Positions 52,088 through 62,397 of a DNA stretch of 64,000 bases are shown piece by piece (position 1 is the stretch's first letter; the number at the start of each line of letters is the position of its first letter). The translations under genes and the position numbers were made by a program. Below the pieces are notes generated by a model. That model was not told the origin of the DNA and made no database searches. It saw only the letters and a list, made by a program, of their open reading frames with translations. Location of the stretch: the NCBI RefSeq assembly GCF_000429305.1, contig NZ_KE386881.1:1-64000 (forward strand), in the 5' to 3' direction. The stretch comes from Desulfovibrio inopinatus DSM 10711 (GTDB taxonomy: Bacteria > Desulfobacterota > Desulfovibrionia > Desulfovibrionales > Desulfovibrionaceae).

Positions 52088-53188
52088 TCAATCCGATAAA
52101 ATAATTTTATTCTTTCCAAGCTTCTTCGCTTTATAGAGCGCAGTGTCCGCACGGACAATAGCGTCATCGAATGTATGGTCCCGATCACAGTACTCTGTCA
52201 GTCCGACACTAATTGTAATTTTTATAGATTCATCCAGAAGCAGAGGCGTAGATTCTATTGAATTGCGAATGCGTTCTATAGCATTCAATGCTTCTCGAAG
52301 AGAAGAACCAGGGAGAATCATGATAAATTCATCTCCGCCAAACCGGCCCAGCACATCTGTCTTTCTCAATAAACTTCTTATAATATCTATAATATGCCGT
52401 ATAGCTCGGTCACCAACAAGATGTCCATATCGATCATTGATTACTTTGAAATCGTCGATATCAAATATCGCAACCGATGTCTTCTCATCCGGCACACTAC
52501 AATTTCCAACAAGTACATTCGCAATATCAAACAATTTCCTGCGATTAAAAACACCTGTCAAGGTATCATAATCACGTAACATTGCATTTTCTGTCGATGT
52601 AAGAAACAACTTTTGGTTGAGTTTATCGAGAACATACGACAGAAACATAGTCGTTATCACTGCTGGCCATATTATCGTGTTATAGATTGGCAAATCTAAA
52701 CCTTGAAGATGCATAAAATACGAGAGAATAACCGGGTACAAAACGAGAATCAGCATTGTCACGACGACAACACCTAACGGCAAAAACAAGCATGCCAATG
52801 GTGAAAAAATATACCAATACAAAAAACCTGGAATACCATGTATAAATCCATCACGGAGAGACCGTAACACAAGAATAAAGAGATGCAATTCCACGAGAGA
52901 CACAACAAAAAAGACGGCACTATAAAAATGCGTCCTTGTAGTTTTAACGAACAATACAGCGAAAGAAAGCAAAAAGACCAAACACATAAGAAGCCGTATC
53001 TTCAATGTGTCCATAGCACTCGCACTGTCAATAACCCAGTCCCATCCCCACAGTGAGAAGACGAGTATAATTCCTCCAATCGGCAATACTCTATAAAAAT
53101 CGGCATAACGATCAATCTTCCATCGTCTATACTCGTCTTTTTGAACCGTATAGATATTCAACAACAATCTCAAAAAATTATTATTCAT
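52088..53188 (-). CDS. Membrane-bound diguanylate cyclase
   Basis: 366 aa. About six TM helices (residues 30-200), then a GGDEF domain with DTLTGVFNRRKLF, DIDDFKVINDRYGH, catalytic GGDEF and an inhibitory RKTD five residues before it. ATG at 53188 has AGGG upstream. No PAS or Cache domain; the membrane part is probably the sensor. It stands alone. Confidence 0.9.
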   Translation of the reverse strand: MNNNFLRLLLNIYTVQKDEYRRWKIDRYADFYRVLPIGGIILVFSLWGWDWVIDSASAMDTLKIRLLMCLVFLLSFAVLFVKTTRTHFYSAVFFVVSLVELHLFILVLRSLRDGFIHGIPGFLYWYIFSPLACLFLPLGVVVVTMLILVLYPVILSYFMHLQGLDLPIYNTIIWPAVITTMFLSYVLDKLNQKLFLTSTENAMLRDYDTLTGVFNRRKLFDIANVLVGNCSVPDEKTSVAIFDIDDFKVINDRYGHLVGDRAIRHIIDIIRSLLRKTDVLGRFGGDEFIMILPGSSLREALNAIERIRNSIESTPLLLDESIKITISVGLTEYCDRDHTFDDAIVRADTALYKAKKLGKNKIILSD

Positions 53189-53641
53189 AGGCAACCCTAA
53201 AAAATCGTCCAATAAGAAAATACGAACTGTAATTCATCATATTCACTGTCATACCTATTACTTTCAATATTACGTTCTCTTTAACAGGTCAAACGCAGAA
53301 AACATCGCCTTCATAGACAATAAGGTCAATAAAGACTTGAATTATTAGAGAGGAACACAAGGAGCAGGCAGGAGAGATTCAAAATACAAAAGAAAGAGTT
53401 CCGTTGAGTATCAAGTGCCAGGACGGCACAAATCGAATCACGTTCTTCTTTCACCAGAGGACGGCGACATACCCCAGAATCCAATGGAAGAATGTGACTG
53501 TCGCCGTAATACCGTTACGTGGCGGAGACAATTCTACTATGACAACTATTTAAAATAGAAAAGCTAATCACATCTATTGAAACAATGAAACGATCATTGT
53601 CTCGCTTAACCGTACGACGATGTTACAAAATTTTTACATTC
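53189..53641. other. Intergenic region
   Basis: About 450 bases without a gene. The only structure seen is a 9-bp inverted repeat, ACGGCGACA (53461-53469) and TGTCGCCGT (53499-53507), with a 29-base loop; it may end the PH-domain gene transcript. Confidence 0.4.
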
Positions 53642-54103
53642 TCAATGCAGTGCGGCAAGAAACCCCGCAGGATCTTCAGGTGAAAGCAAAAGCGCGTACC
53701 CCTGACGCGTTGGAATATAAACGGCTCGCGTGGCATCAGTCAGAAAAAGAAGCCCTTTTTGCCTTCCTTGCGGTGTACTCAAGGAGAACCACCCGGACTT
53801 AAGACCTGACATACTGACCCCATTGCGCTTCGCTCTGATACGTACCGGAGCGTCTTTCCCCATCGTTATCTTTAACGCTTCATCAAGAATCAAGTCGCGA
53901 AGAGGAATAGAACGGCCATAAAATCCCCCATGGATAACGAGTTCGTTCTGACTGACCTCGAATGAAGCACGGAGCGCAGACTTGACCATATACTGTACAA
54001 AAAAAAATGCTGCGATAATCAAGACAGCAGCCGATCCCATCACCACATACACCCACCAGGTTCTTGCTGCGCTTGGAGCGATCTGAAAAATATGAGTTTC
54101 CAT
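53642..54103 (-). CDS. Membrane-anchored bacterial PH-domain protein
   Basis: 153 aa. One TM helix (about 17-38), then a bacterial pleckstrin-homology-like beta domain: LRASFEVSQNELVIHGGFYGRSIPLRDL, VRIRAKRNGVSMSGLKSGWFSL and LLFLTDATRAVYIPTRQGYALLLSPEDP, which is the PH_10-type signature end. Role unknown; often beside transporters or regulators. The CopA gene lies 110 bases upstream on the same strand. Confidence 0.78.
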   Translation of the reverse strand: METHIFQIAPSAARTWWVYVVMGSAAVLIIAAFFFVQYMVKSALRASFEVSQNELVIHGGFYGRSIPLRDLILDEALKITMGKDAPVRIRAKRNGVSMSGLKSGWFSLSTPQGRQKGLLFLTDATRAVYIPTRQGYALLLSPEDPAGFLAALH

Positions 54104-54213
54104 AACGTCCCTCCTTCATCGGGAACATATTTATGACGAAGTATATTTCGACATTTTGATTTCAACAAGGGAGGGGGTACGCCCCTCTTCACGCACTGTC
54201 CTTACGCTCACCA

Positions 54214-56682
54214 TTATCCCTTGAAGAATCGTAAACGCAACGCATTACTTACGACAGAAACCGAACTCAACGCCATGGCCGCCCCGGCTATCATTGGGTT
54301 GAGTGTGGGCCCACCGTAAATATGGAGAACTCCAGCGGCAACAGGAATACCAAGAACATTATAGGCAAACGCCCAAAACAAATTTTGTTTGATATTGGCA
54401 ATCGTGGCTCGGCTCAGTTTCAGGGCGGTCACGACGCCATGAAGATCCCCGCGCATGACAACAATATCACCGGCTTCAATCGCCACATCAATCCCCGTCC
54501 CCATACTGATACCAACATCGGCCGTGGCTAATGCCGGAGCATCATTGACACCATCGCCAACCATGGCGGTCTGCGCGCCTTCCGCTTTGAGTTCAGCGAC
54601 TTTGTCGGCTTTCCCCTCTGGACGAACTTCCGCAAACACCTGATCGATACCAGCCTGCGCGGCTACGGCTTCAGCCGTTTTGCGCATGTCCCCCGTCAGC
54701 ATGACGACACGCAACCCCATATCATGTAATTGACGAACAACCTCGATTGCCTCGGGCTTGAGGGTATCGGCAATCGCCAGACACGCGACGTGAGCTCCCT
54801 CAATGGCAACATGGACAGGTGTCTGGCCGAGTTCAGCCGCAGCTTCCGCAGCGCGGACATCAATGGGGTCGATATGCTCTTCACGTAAAAATGCCGCCGT
54901 GCCAACGAGAATGGCCTTGCCGTCAACCACGGCACGAATACCCTTGCCGGATACGGCTTCGAAATCCGTTGGTTTGGAAAACGTCAATTGCTGTTCCGTC
55001 GCAGCCCGCACCATAGCTTGGGCGAGAGGATGCTCGGACAAATCTTCAGCCGAAGCGGCTAGACGTAAAATATCGGTTTCTGAAAAATCCGCCCCACCCG
55101 CCAAAGAGATCGCAGCAACGGTCGGTTTTCCTTGGGTCAAGGTGCCGGTTTTGTCGAACACAAGAGCGTTTGTACGGCCAGCCTGCTCCAGAGCAACACC
55201 GCTTTTGATCAAAACCCCAAGACGTGCGCCGCGTCCAGTACCTACCATAATCGATGTCGGGGTTGCCAATCCCATGGCGCACGGGCAGGCAATGACCATC
55301 ACGCTGATAAAAATACGAAGCGCAAAGGAAAAATCCGCGCCCCCAATGAAATACCAGGCCAAACCGCTCACAGCGGCAATCCCCATAACGATCGGCACAA
55401 AGTAAAGGCTGACCGTATCGGCCAAGCGGGCAATAGGCGCTTTGGAACCTTGGGCCTCCCGCACGAGCCGGACAATACGAGCCAGCACCGTATCCGCGCC
55501 AACTTTTTCGGCACGCATGACCAACATGCCCTGCCCATTCAGCGTTCCCCCGGCAAGCTTGTCGCCAATGGTTTTGGTCACCGGCATAGACTCTCCCGTC
55601 AGCATGGACTCATCAACGCCGGACTTGCCTTCGAGAATTTCACCATCGACAGGAATTCGTTCTCCAGGACGAATAAGAATTTGGTCTCCTGGTTTGAGAC
55701 TCTCCACAGGAACTGGACGTTTTTCGTCACCATCGACAAGGGTTGCCGTGTCTGGGGCAAGTTGCATGAGTGCGGCAACGGCGTCGCCGGCTTTCACTTT
55801 GGAGCGTCCTTCAAAGTATTTCCCTAAGGAAATCAACGCCACGATGACTGCCGCAGATTCAAAATACAAATCTCCGGCTTTTGCCACGGGATCGACACCA
55901 AGAAGAATTTCAATCAGATTCCACGTACTATAAATATATGCCGCTCCTGTACCCACAGCAATCAAGGAGTCCATATTGGGCGATCCGGCAAAAAACGCCT
56001 TGCTCCCATCAACATAAAAACGCCGTCCCACAAGAAGAATGGGTGTAACGAGAAGGAATTGGATCAGAGCAAAGCTCAACGGGGACTTCTGCGGTTGTAA
56101 GAATGTCGGGAGTGGCAAACCGACCATGTGTCCCATGGAGATGGCAAACACCGCGGCGGCTAGCAGGAGCAAAGGAATCAGGTCGCGACGTTGCTTGGCC
56201 AAGCGTGCGGCGGTATCACGTTTCTGCTCTTCAAATATCGCCTCATCATTGCCGTCGGCAATAGGCTCGGCGGTAAAGCCAAGTCCTTGTATTCGCTGAA
56301 CGATGGAATCTACGGAGACGTCGGGATCAGCTTTGATTTCCGCTGTTTCCGCGGCCAAACTCACCTGAACGTCTTGCACGCCGTCCATGGCCGAGACAAT
56401 CCGTTCGATGCGGCTGGAACAGGCAGCGCAGTGCATCCCCCCAATAGTAAACCGAAGAGAACCATGCGTCTCGGGAACATGCCCCAGTTCGAAGCCTATA
56501 GCCTTGACCTTATCGGCAATCGCGTTGAAATCCGTCATATTCGGATCAAAATCAACATCAAGCGATTCCGACCCAAAGCTGACGGAGGCATCGTGAACTC
56601 CATCCATGGCCGAAACCACTTTCTGAATACGAGCTGCGCAGGAGGCACAGCTCATGCCTTTGACGGGAGCACGTTTCTGCAT
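54214..56682 (-). CDS. copA: Copper-translocating P-type ATPase CopA
   Basis: About 822 aa from ATG 56682, which has AGAGG upstream; an ATG at 56745 adds 21 residues without a ribosome site. Two N-terminal heavy-metal domains have GMSCASC and GMHCAAC. The eight-helix pump has the transport motif [10 protein letters not shown], phosphorylation [10 protein letters not shown], the SEHPLAQAM helix, and [10 protein letters not shown] in the hinge. It exports Cu(I) from the cytoplasm. Between greA and the PH-domain gene; no copper regulator is adjacent. Confidence 0.95.
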   Translation of the reverse strand: MQKRAPVKGMSCASCAARIQKVVSAMDGVHDASVSFGSESLDVDFDPNMTDFNAIADKVKAIGFELGHVPETHGSLRFTIGGMHCAACSSRIERIVSAMDGVQDVQVSLAAETAEIKADPDVSVDSIVQRIQGLGFTAEPIADGNDEAIFEEQKRDTAARLAKQRRDLIPLLLLAAAVFAISMGHMVGLPLPTFLQPQKSPLSFALIQFLLVTPILLVGRRFYVDGSKAFFAGSPNMDSLIAVGTGAAYIYSTWNLIEILLGVDPVAKAGDLYFESAAVIVALISLGKYFEGRSKVKAGDAVAALMQLAPDTATLVDGDEKRPVPVESLKPGDQILIRPGERIPVDGEILEGKSGVDESMLTGESMPVTKTIGDKLAGGTLNGQGMLVMRAEKVGADTVLARIVRLVREAQGSKAPIARLADTVSLYFVPIVMGIAAVSGLAWYFIGGADFSFALRIFISVMVIACPCAMGLATPTSIMVGTGRGARLGVLIKSGVALEQAGRTNALVFDKTGTLTQGKPTVAAISLAGGADFSETDILRLAASAEDLSEHPLAQAMVRAATEQQLTFSKPTDFEAVSGKGIRAVVDGKAILVGTAAFLREEHIDPIDVRAAEAAAELGQTPVHVAIEGAHVACLAIADTLKPEAIEVVRQLHDMGLRVVMLTGDMRKTAEAVAAQAGIDQVFAEVRPEGKADKVAELKAEGAQTAMVGDGVNDAPALATADVGISMGTGIDVAIEAGDIVVMRGDLHGVVTALKLSRATIANIKQNLFWAFAYNVLGIPVAAGVLHIYGGPTLNPMIAGAAMALSSVSVVSNALRLRFFKG

Positions 56683-56860
56683 ATCGAGCCTCTGGGAAAT
56701 ACCCTGAAGAATTGAATCTGACGCCGCGATCGGCTGAGAATCCATATCAATTACTGAAATCTTGTAAGACGGAAATCAGCGAGGGACAAGGGAGATTACG
56801 CAAAAAGAAGCGTAACATCCCTCTCCACACGACATGAAGCAAAAAAGAACGGAAGCGAAA

Positions 56861-56882
56861 GCGGGAGCATGATCGCTCCCGC
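56861..56882 (-). terminator. Terminator of greA
   Basis: GCGGGAGC, loop ATGATC, GCTCCCGC; on the minus strand T-rich sequence follows (TTTCGC, then TTTTTT). Confidence 0.7.
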
Positions 56883-56908
56883 CGGTCAGAAAAAAGGAAG
56901 GCGGTGGA

Positions 56909-57409
56909 TTAACTGGCGGCGAGTGCGGTTTTACCTTCTCCAAGAAATTCGATAGCGGTGATTTCGTAGTTAATTTTCCCCCGAGGGGCATTCACGATGA
57001 TATCGTCGCCTTCTTCCTTACCCAAAAGGGCCTGTCCCACAGGAGATTGAATGGAAATGCTCCCGTTGTTGGGCTCTGCCTCATCGGGTCCAAGCAACGT
57101 ATAGCGTTTGGTCTCCCCGGTATCGACATTCTCGATTTCCACTGTGGCACCGAAGAGAACGGTCTCTCCATCGAGCGTATCAAGGTCAACGACCTGACAC
57201 GTCGCCAGACGAGACTCAATATATTTGATGCGGGCTTCGAGCAGTCCCTGCCGTTCGCGGGCTGCCTCGTAGCCGGCATTTTCGCGCAAATCACCTTCCT
57301 CGCGCGCCACTTTAATGGCTTCGATGACTTCAGGCCGCTCTTCTTTGAGCCGATCCAATTCGCGTTCCAGGTTGCGAAATCCGGTTTTCGAGATGGGAAT
57401 GCGTTCCAT
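56909..57409 (-). CDS. greA: Transcription elongation factor GreA
   Basis: 166 aa. Long N-terminal antiparallel coiled coil (FRNLERELDRLKEERPEVIEAIKVAREEGDLRENAGYEAARERQ) with the acidic D/E pair at the tip (EEGDLRENAGY) that stimulates RNA cleavage by backtracked polymerase. The FKBP-like C-terminal domain has GATVEIENV and SPVGQALLGKEEGDDIIVNAP. Standard length. Followed by a hairpin terminator. Confidence 0.96.
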   Translation of the reverse strand: MERIPISKTGFRNLERELDRLKEERPEVIEAIKVAREEGDLRENAGYEAARERQGLLEARIKYIESRLATCQVVDLDTLDGETVLFGATVEIENVDTGETKRYTLLGPDEAEPNNGSISIQSPVGQALLGKEEGDDIIVNAPRGKINYEITAIEFLGEGKTALAAS

Positions 57410-57684
57410 TGTAGTCCTTGTAAACGTGGTTTTCCTGGTTATTGAATAAAAAAAACCAGCCCGTCCGACATACGTTGCCGGGCGGAGCTGCCAATTGTTG
57501 CTATGACGAGGTTTTCTTTTTACGCATCAAGATGGTATCTCGTCAAGATGGGCAAAAAAAGTTCGATTTGGGCGATGCCCTTTTCATGTGGTCTTTCTTC
57601 GCCCTGGACATAAGTATTGGCCAAAAAAATCCACACAACACTCTTGCATATTATTTTATTCTGCCATATATGAAAGGGCTCACT

Positions 57685-57761
57685 CGGGGTGTGGCGCAGT
57701 CTGGTAGCGCGCCTGCTTTGGGAGCAGGATGCCGGGGGTTCGAATCCCTTCACCCCGACCA
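57685..57761 (+). tRNA. tRNA-Pro (anticodon TGG)
   Basis: Acceptor stem CGGGGTG (57685-57691) with CACCCCG (57751-57757), anticodon stem CCTGC/GCAGG around loop TTTGGGA with anticodon TGG, T-arm with GGGGG TTCGAAT CCC, and encoded CCA. Followed by a strong terminator. The neighbouring 517-aa membrane protein gene lies beyond that terminator. Confidence 0.97.
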
Positions 57762-57774
57762 TAAATTTTTAAGA

Positions 57775-57817
57775 AAAACGGCTTGTTGGCGAAACACACC
57801 AACAAGCCGTTTTTTTT
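57775..57817 (+). terminator. Terminator of tRNA-Pro
   Basis: AACGGCTTGTTGG pairs with CCAACAAGCCGTT across a 9-base loop and is followed by a run of T. Stem of about 13-15 bp. Confidence 0.9.
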
Positions 57818-57848
57818 GGCTCTCCACGTTGCCATACCCATGCTGAGA

Positions 57849-59402
57849 CTATTGGAGTTTTCTCATCAAATAGACACCATGACTCAGAACGAGCAAAGCC
57901 AAAAAACTCGAGTCGATCGACGGCATTGTTGGGAAAACTGGCGTAGTGCTTTCAATGGCCAGCATCAGCGAACCTGGCCCAATGTTCGACAAAGACTTAA
58001 AAAGCAACTGAAAATACGACACAAGCAGCATGCTGGTAAAAACAAGGTTCTGAAGTCGTGTAAGATCAAGGTGACCTTGACGAGGCTTATCCGCATCAAA
58101 AAACAAATCAGTAACCCGCGGCTTCTCCGCCCAATTCATAGAAGAAGCTGATCCAGCACTCACTCCTTCCAGATTCATACGGGATTTTTGTCCCGAACAG
58201 ACAGCACTCAAAAAAGGAGAGCCTGCGGTAATACCGAGCAAAATCCAAAGATCAAAATCCATCCTTGGAAATAAGAGCAACCGATCAATAACGACTTGAT
58301 ATTCTTTCCCACTATCAATCAATTGCTGAAGAATCACCTTAATTCCAGCAAAAACACCAATATTGAACATCGCAAGCGTTATGTATCCCCCAAGAAGCAA
58401 AATCGTCCAACTCACCGCTTGAAAGCGCGAGAGACTCATACGGTTATTCTGTGGATCGATAAACACCGCCAAAATATTTCCTTTCGCCGCCAGACCCACT
58501 CCTCCAAGGAGACTGGCAATAGACACCATAAGGGCAATAAAGGGAATCAAGAGGCTTACATTAAGTTTTCCAGATAAATAATAGTCCTGCCCTTCGATCC
58601 ATGGAAGCCAATTCTTACTGAACACTTCCTCTTTAGCCTTCTCCCAAAGAGTGCAACACGATTTTGAATCACCGCTAGGCTCATGCTCGCGGCACCTCCA
58701 CTTTTCGTTTAGAAGCCCAGTGGAAACATCCATCCCAGTAAGAATATTTTGAGTATCTATACTACAGGCTTTGGCGCCTTCCATAAATTCGAATTCATTG
58801 ACGCGAAGCCGGCTTAAGTTACCAATTTGCATTGTGGAGAATGAAACAACAAGAAAAAACAAGAGAGCAGCAATACAGATACACGCTCCCCATAACTTAT
58901 ACTTCGGCGGCACCGCGACACTTTTCTGTTCTGAAAGCTTTGAAGTAAAAAGGAGTGAGCCATAGGCCATAGGCTTGTCTGAACACGCAAAAAGATACAG
59001 CGACTCTACTTTTTGGGGCGTGTTTTTATCTCTGAGCGGACCGAATCGCTTCACTTTCTCGAAATCGCTGTAATCCCATGTTCTAAAGGCGAGTGGCGGG
59101 TCATTCGGCTGAATACCATCAATGGACGGCCATAATAACAGGCCAGGATACGGATTCTTTTGAATTGGCTGCGAATACTCATCACGTACGATGCCCCGGA
59201 CAGCATCGGCAACAGCATCTTTTCCTCTTTCCGGAAGATCAACCCCTGTGCTAAAATCACGACCGTCCACATGGCGAATCGCTCGACAAAGTGCGAGTAA
59301 AATATCAGATTGTTGTTCCAGGGAAATCCCTGTGTCAAAACTGAGATCTTTCACCTCCGCCCACACTATCTTTTCACATTCAGCGGATGAAAGAGACATC
59401 AT
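57849..59402 (-). CDS. Membrane protein of unknown family
   Basis: 517 aa. No known domain is recognised. N-terminal soluble region (1-165), then six hydrophobic stretches: 170-191, 280-305, 327-352, 384-402, 453-471 and 498-514. Between helices 1 and 2 a segment of about 85 residues has a Cys-rich part (residues 235-252, WRCREH...KSCC). Two segments look alike: DPQNNRMSLSRFQAVSWTIL (316-335) and the FDADKPRQGHLDLTRLQNLV stretch (435-454), each with Asp, then (S/D)L(S/T)R(F/L)Q before a helix, suggesting an internal duplication. The ATG follows AAGGAGGT. Lower GC than neighbours, beside a tRNA: possibly acquired. Confidence 0.7.
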   Translation of the reverse strand: MMSLSSAECEKIVWAEVKDLSFDTGISLEQQSDILLALCRAIRHVDGRDFSTGVDLPERGKDAVADAVRGIVRDEYSQPIQKNPYPGLLLWPSIDGIQPNDPPLAFRTWDYSDFEKVKRFGPLRDKNTPQKVESLYLFACSDKPMAYGSLLFTSKLSEQKSVAVPPKYKLWGACICIAALLFFLVVSFSTMQIGNLSRLRVNEFEFMEGAKACSIDTQNILTGMDVSTGLLNEKWRCREHEPSGDSKSCCTLWEKAKEEVFSKNWLPWIEGQDYYLSGKLNVSLLIPFIALMVSIASLLGGVGLAAKGNILAVFIDPQNNRMSLSRFQAVSWTILLLGGYITLAMFNIGVFAGIKVILQQLIDSGKEYQVVIDRLLLFPRMDFDLWILLGITAGSPFLSAVCSGQKSRMNLEGVSAGSASSMNWAEKPRVTDLFFDADKPRQGHLDLTRLQNLVFTSMLLVSYFQLLFKSLSNIGPGSLMLAIESTTPVFPTMPSIDSSFLALLVLSHGVYLMRKLQ

Positions 59403-59625
59403 ATACCTCCTTTCATACTCTCCAAATATTCTTCTGCCATATACAAAACATTACACGTCCAGAATTATTGAATAGCAAAACAACATCAACAGAATTTTAG
59501 CCAATCGCCAATATGCAATAGCTAATCAAAAATTTCAATACGACAAACTTATAACGCAACATCTAGGCTTTATTTCGACATCCCAAACCTCCTATCGCAT
59601 GAAACTTTCACAAGGAACGATCCGT

Positions 59626-60078
59626 ATGAAAACAATCTATCAAGCCGGCCCACTGTTTACAGAAGCTGAACAACACTGGCATCGCGGGCTCAAAAACACG
59701 CTCGAAAAACATCTTACCACTCACAATCTCGCTTGGCGGGTCGTTTGGCCGTTTGAGTTGTTTCCATCGAACGTGCTCGATGCATTGTCCGATGAGGACA
59801 AAAAGCACCACATCTGCCAAGGCTGCATCGACAGTCTTAAAAATGCCGACATGGTCATTGCTCTCCTGGATGGTACACAAGTCGATGATGGTACCGCCTT
59901 CGAGATCGGTTACTTCAAAGCCCTCAACAAAGGCCCCATTTACGGTATCCGGACCGACTTCAGAAACGGCGGAGACACGGCCAATTCTCTTGTCAATTGC
60001 ATGATCGAGAGTTCGTTAGACGAACTGTTTCGATCTCAGACAGACTTATTGGCGTTTCTACAGGAAAGATTTGAATAA
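59626..60078 (+). CDS. Nucleoside 2-deoxyribosyltransferase
   Basis: 150 aa. Matches the nucleoside deoxyribosyltransferase family: IYQAGPLFTEAEQHWHRGL, NADMVIALLDGTQVDDGTAFEIGYFKAL with the nucleophilic Glu, and GIRTDFR. It transfers 2-deoxyribose between nucleobases or hydrolyses deoxynucleosides. The ATG at 59626 follows AAGGAAC; an open frame from 59599 starts earlier without support. Followed by a perfect terminator hairpin. Confidence 0.9.
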   Translation: MKTIYQAGPLFTEAEQHWHRGLKNTLEKHLTTHNLAWRVVWPFELFPSNVLDALSDEDKKHHICQGCIDSLKNADMVIALLDGTQVDDGTAFEIGYFKALNKGPIYGIRTDFRNGGDTANSLVNCMIESSLDELFRSQTDLLAFLQERFE

Positions 60079-60150
60079 ATAGGGCAAGATGAAAATGCCC
60101 GAAGTAGAGAGAGATATATCAGAGCGTTTGAAAGAAATCGCTATATCATC

Positions 60151-60188
60151 ACAACAACGGGCAATCATCAGAGACTGCCCGTTGTTGT
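60151..60188 (+). terminator. Hairpin after the deoxyribosyltransferase gene
   Basis: ACAACAACGGGCA (60151-60163) and TGCCCGTTGTTGT (60176-60188), loop 12, followed by ATCTTTTG. It lies between convergent genes and may serve both. Confidence 0.8.
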
Positions 60189-60208
60189 ATCTTTTGCTTC
60201 TTCCTCAC

Positions 60209-62329
60209 TTACACCGGCTCAACCCGGCACAGTGAGCATTTCAGTGGTTCTGCTCCACAATCAGGGTCGAAATGATCGTGGCCGAAGAGCAGATTGACGT
60301 TGCGTTCTTTCCAATTATGACCCGGTCCCGGGGCTTTGGGGTACCACCAGCCATAGTCGGCATTGACGACATCTTCTTGCAGACCATCATCGACTTTAGC
60401 GAATAGTTTCACTTCGCCGTATGGTGTGGAGACTTTGACTTCGGCTCCTTCTTCGATACCGAGCTTTTCCAATGCAGCCGGATGCATCGCTATGCGGGGT
60501 TCGGGACACATTTTCCGCAATGATGAAATCTGACGGCCTTCCGAGTGGAAAAACGGTAAGATTTTACAGCCAGTCATGAGGATAAACGGATAATCCTTGG
60601 CGATATCAGGGGTGGACACGGGCGACAATGGAGGTTCCACGAATTTGGGGAGCGGTGGCCGGCTTTCAAGGATAAGCGGGAAACAGAATATCTGGACCCG
60701 CTTTGATTCTGTGGGAAATCCTTCAAAGAAGTATTTATCATAGCGCATTTTCCCCATCACAATGCCCTTTTCGGCAAACTCGTCAAAACTCATCCCCGAA
60801 GGCTCAAGTACCCATTCCAGATAGGCATTCCAATCTTTCCAGGGAAAGGCTTCACTTAAGCCGAGTCGATTGGCCAACTCAAGAATGACGTCCCGGTCAT
60901 CTCGCGCTTCACCGACTTGCATGATTTTCTTTCTGGCCAGCACACACCAGATTTTGTGGAAATGCACGACATCATCCTGTTCCAGCCAGTGAGCTGCCGG
61001 CAAAACCAGGTCGGCGAGTTCCGCTGTCGGCGTCATAAAGAAATCTGAAACCACCGTGAATTCAATATGTTCACGCAAAGCCGTTTCAATGTGATCGCCT
61101 CGGGTAGCTGTCAGGAGCGGATTTGTGCCGACAAGCCAGACAGCTCGTGGTCGATAGGGTTCTCCACTTAAGCACGCATCCCAAAATGTCGGCTGGTGAC
61201 ACCCTGGTCCAAAAGGAAATCGTCCGGCCCCGATCATTTTGGCTTTTTGCTTCTTGCTCAAAAACTGCATTCCAAGGACGCTTTTGTCCTCTTGCGGTGA
61301 CTTGCAACGTATTTTTGCCGGTGGCACCCACTGCACCATGCCCCCCGGAACATCGAGACTTCCGGTCAGCGTCATGAGCATCAGAATAGCGCGGCTTGTC
61401 TGAAAGGCGTTTATACTCGTGTCGATACCATTCCCCCACAAATAGCACGGAGGATTCGCCTTCGCCATGATTCTGGCGGCTTGACGGATATCGTCAGCCG
61501 GTACTCGGGTGATGTCTTCGGCCCATTCCGGAGTGTACGACTCAACATGCTCTTCCACGTCGTCGAACCCAAAGCAATGCCGTTTCGCGAACTTCTTGTC
61601 ATAGAGTTCTTCGGTCACGATGACATGAAGGAGTGCCAACGCCAGAGCGCATTCCGTCCCCGGTCGAAGTTGCAAATGCAGTGATGCCGAAGCCGCAGTC
61701 TTTGTTCGCCGCGGGTCGATGACGATCACATCCTTGGCTTCCTTCATCGCTCGCTTGACCATATCCCCACACATACCGTCGGCAGCGCCCGTATCCGGAG
61801 AATTACATCCCCAAAGGACGATGCATTCAGGATACTTGCCACCACCTCCGTAAATGTCGGCAATAGGAAGCCAACCCACGGTCAATTCCGCAGCAATATT
61901 GCGTGGTAAGAAACAATTGTGCCCAGGAGTAACGAAATTCGGCGATCCCAGAGCATGAATGAATCGGCCAGTAAATTCCGTATACGGCCGCCCTGTCCCC
62001 TGGCACAAAGCGATATATTCCGGACCGGATTCCTTTCGTATGGTATCGAATTTTTCGACCATGAGCGAAATGGCTTCGTCCCAGCCGATTTGCTCCCATT
62101 TTCCACTCCCACGTGGACCAACTCGACGCATGGGGTGACGAATTCTGTCTGGATGATTCGCTAATTCAATACCTGCAGCGCCTTTGGGACAGAGATACCC
62201 TTTGCTCGTCGGACTGTCGGGATCTCCGGTAATCTTTATAGGGTTGCCGGCCTCGTCGAGGTGCACCAGAACCTGACATACTCCATGGCAACCACGGCAT
62301 GATGTTCGAACAATATGATCCGTTTCCAT
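60209..62329 (-). CDS. Molybdenum/tungsten bis-MGD oxidoreductase, Cys-ligand type
   Basis: 706 aa. The N-terminal [4Fe-4S] motif is C11-xx-C14-xxx-C18 and C47 in GYLCPKG. The expected metal ligand is C139 in PGHNCFLPRN. The rest follows the DMSO reductase family plan (VIDPRRTKTA, LVGTNPLLT, MTGCKILPFFHSEGRQ in the C-terminal beta domain). No Tat signal is present, so it acts in the cytoplasm. A Cys-ligated cofactor with such a length recalls acetylene hydratase and thiosulfate/formate-type enzymes; the substrate cannot be given. ATG at 62329 follows GGAGG. No partner subunit adjacent. Confidence 0.9.
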   Translation of the reverse strand: METDHIVRTSCRGCHGVCQVLVHLDEAGNPIKITGDPDSPTSKGYLCPKGAAGIELANHPDRIRHPMRRVGPRGSGKWEQIGWDEAISLMVEKFDTIRKESGPEYIALCQGTGRPYTEFTGRFIHALGSPNFVTPGHNCFLPRNIAAELTVGWLPIADIYGGGGKYPECIVLWGCNSPDTGAADGMCGDMVKRAMKEAKDVIVIDPRRTKTAASASLHLQLRPGTECALALALLHVIVTEELYDKKFAKRHCFGFDDVEEHVESYTPEWAEDITRVPADDIRQAARIMAKANPPCYLWGNGIDTSINAFQTSRAILMLMTLTGSLDVPGGMVQWVPPAKIRCKSPQEDKSVLGMQFLSKKQKAKMIGAGRFPFGPGCHQPTFWDACLSGEPYRPRAVWLVGTNPLLTATRGDHIETALREHIEFTVVSDFFMTPTAELADLVLPAAHWLEQDDVVHFHKIWCVLARKKIMQVGEARDDRDVILELANRLGLSEAFPWKDWNAYLEWVLEPSGMSFDEFAEKGIVMGKMRYDKYFFEGFPTESKRVQIFCFPLILESRPPLPKFVEPPLSPVSTPDIAKDYPFILMTGCKILPFFHSEGRQISSLRKMCPEPRIAMHPAALEKLGIEEGAEVKVSTPYGEVKLFAKVDDGLQEDVVNADYGWWYPKAPGPGHNWKERNVNLLFGHDHFDPDCGAEPLKCSLCRVEPV

Positions 62330-62397
62330 TTCGCCTCCAAAATCAATTCGATGTATATGCAACTTTCTGTGTCGGGAGGGGGAGGACTCCGGCTGCG

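Noticed and set aside
57442-57846. 134-codon plus-strand frame
   Set aside because: It reads through the tRNA-Pro gene and its terminator.
57685-59402. Integrative element at the tRNA-Pro gene
   Set aside because: No integrase or duplicated tRNA end was seen in the window, so only the neighbouring unclassified gene is noted.
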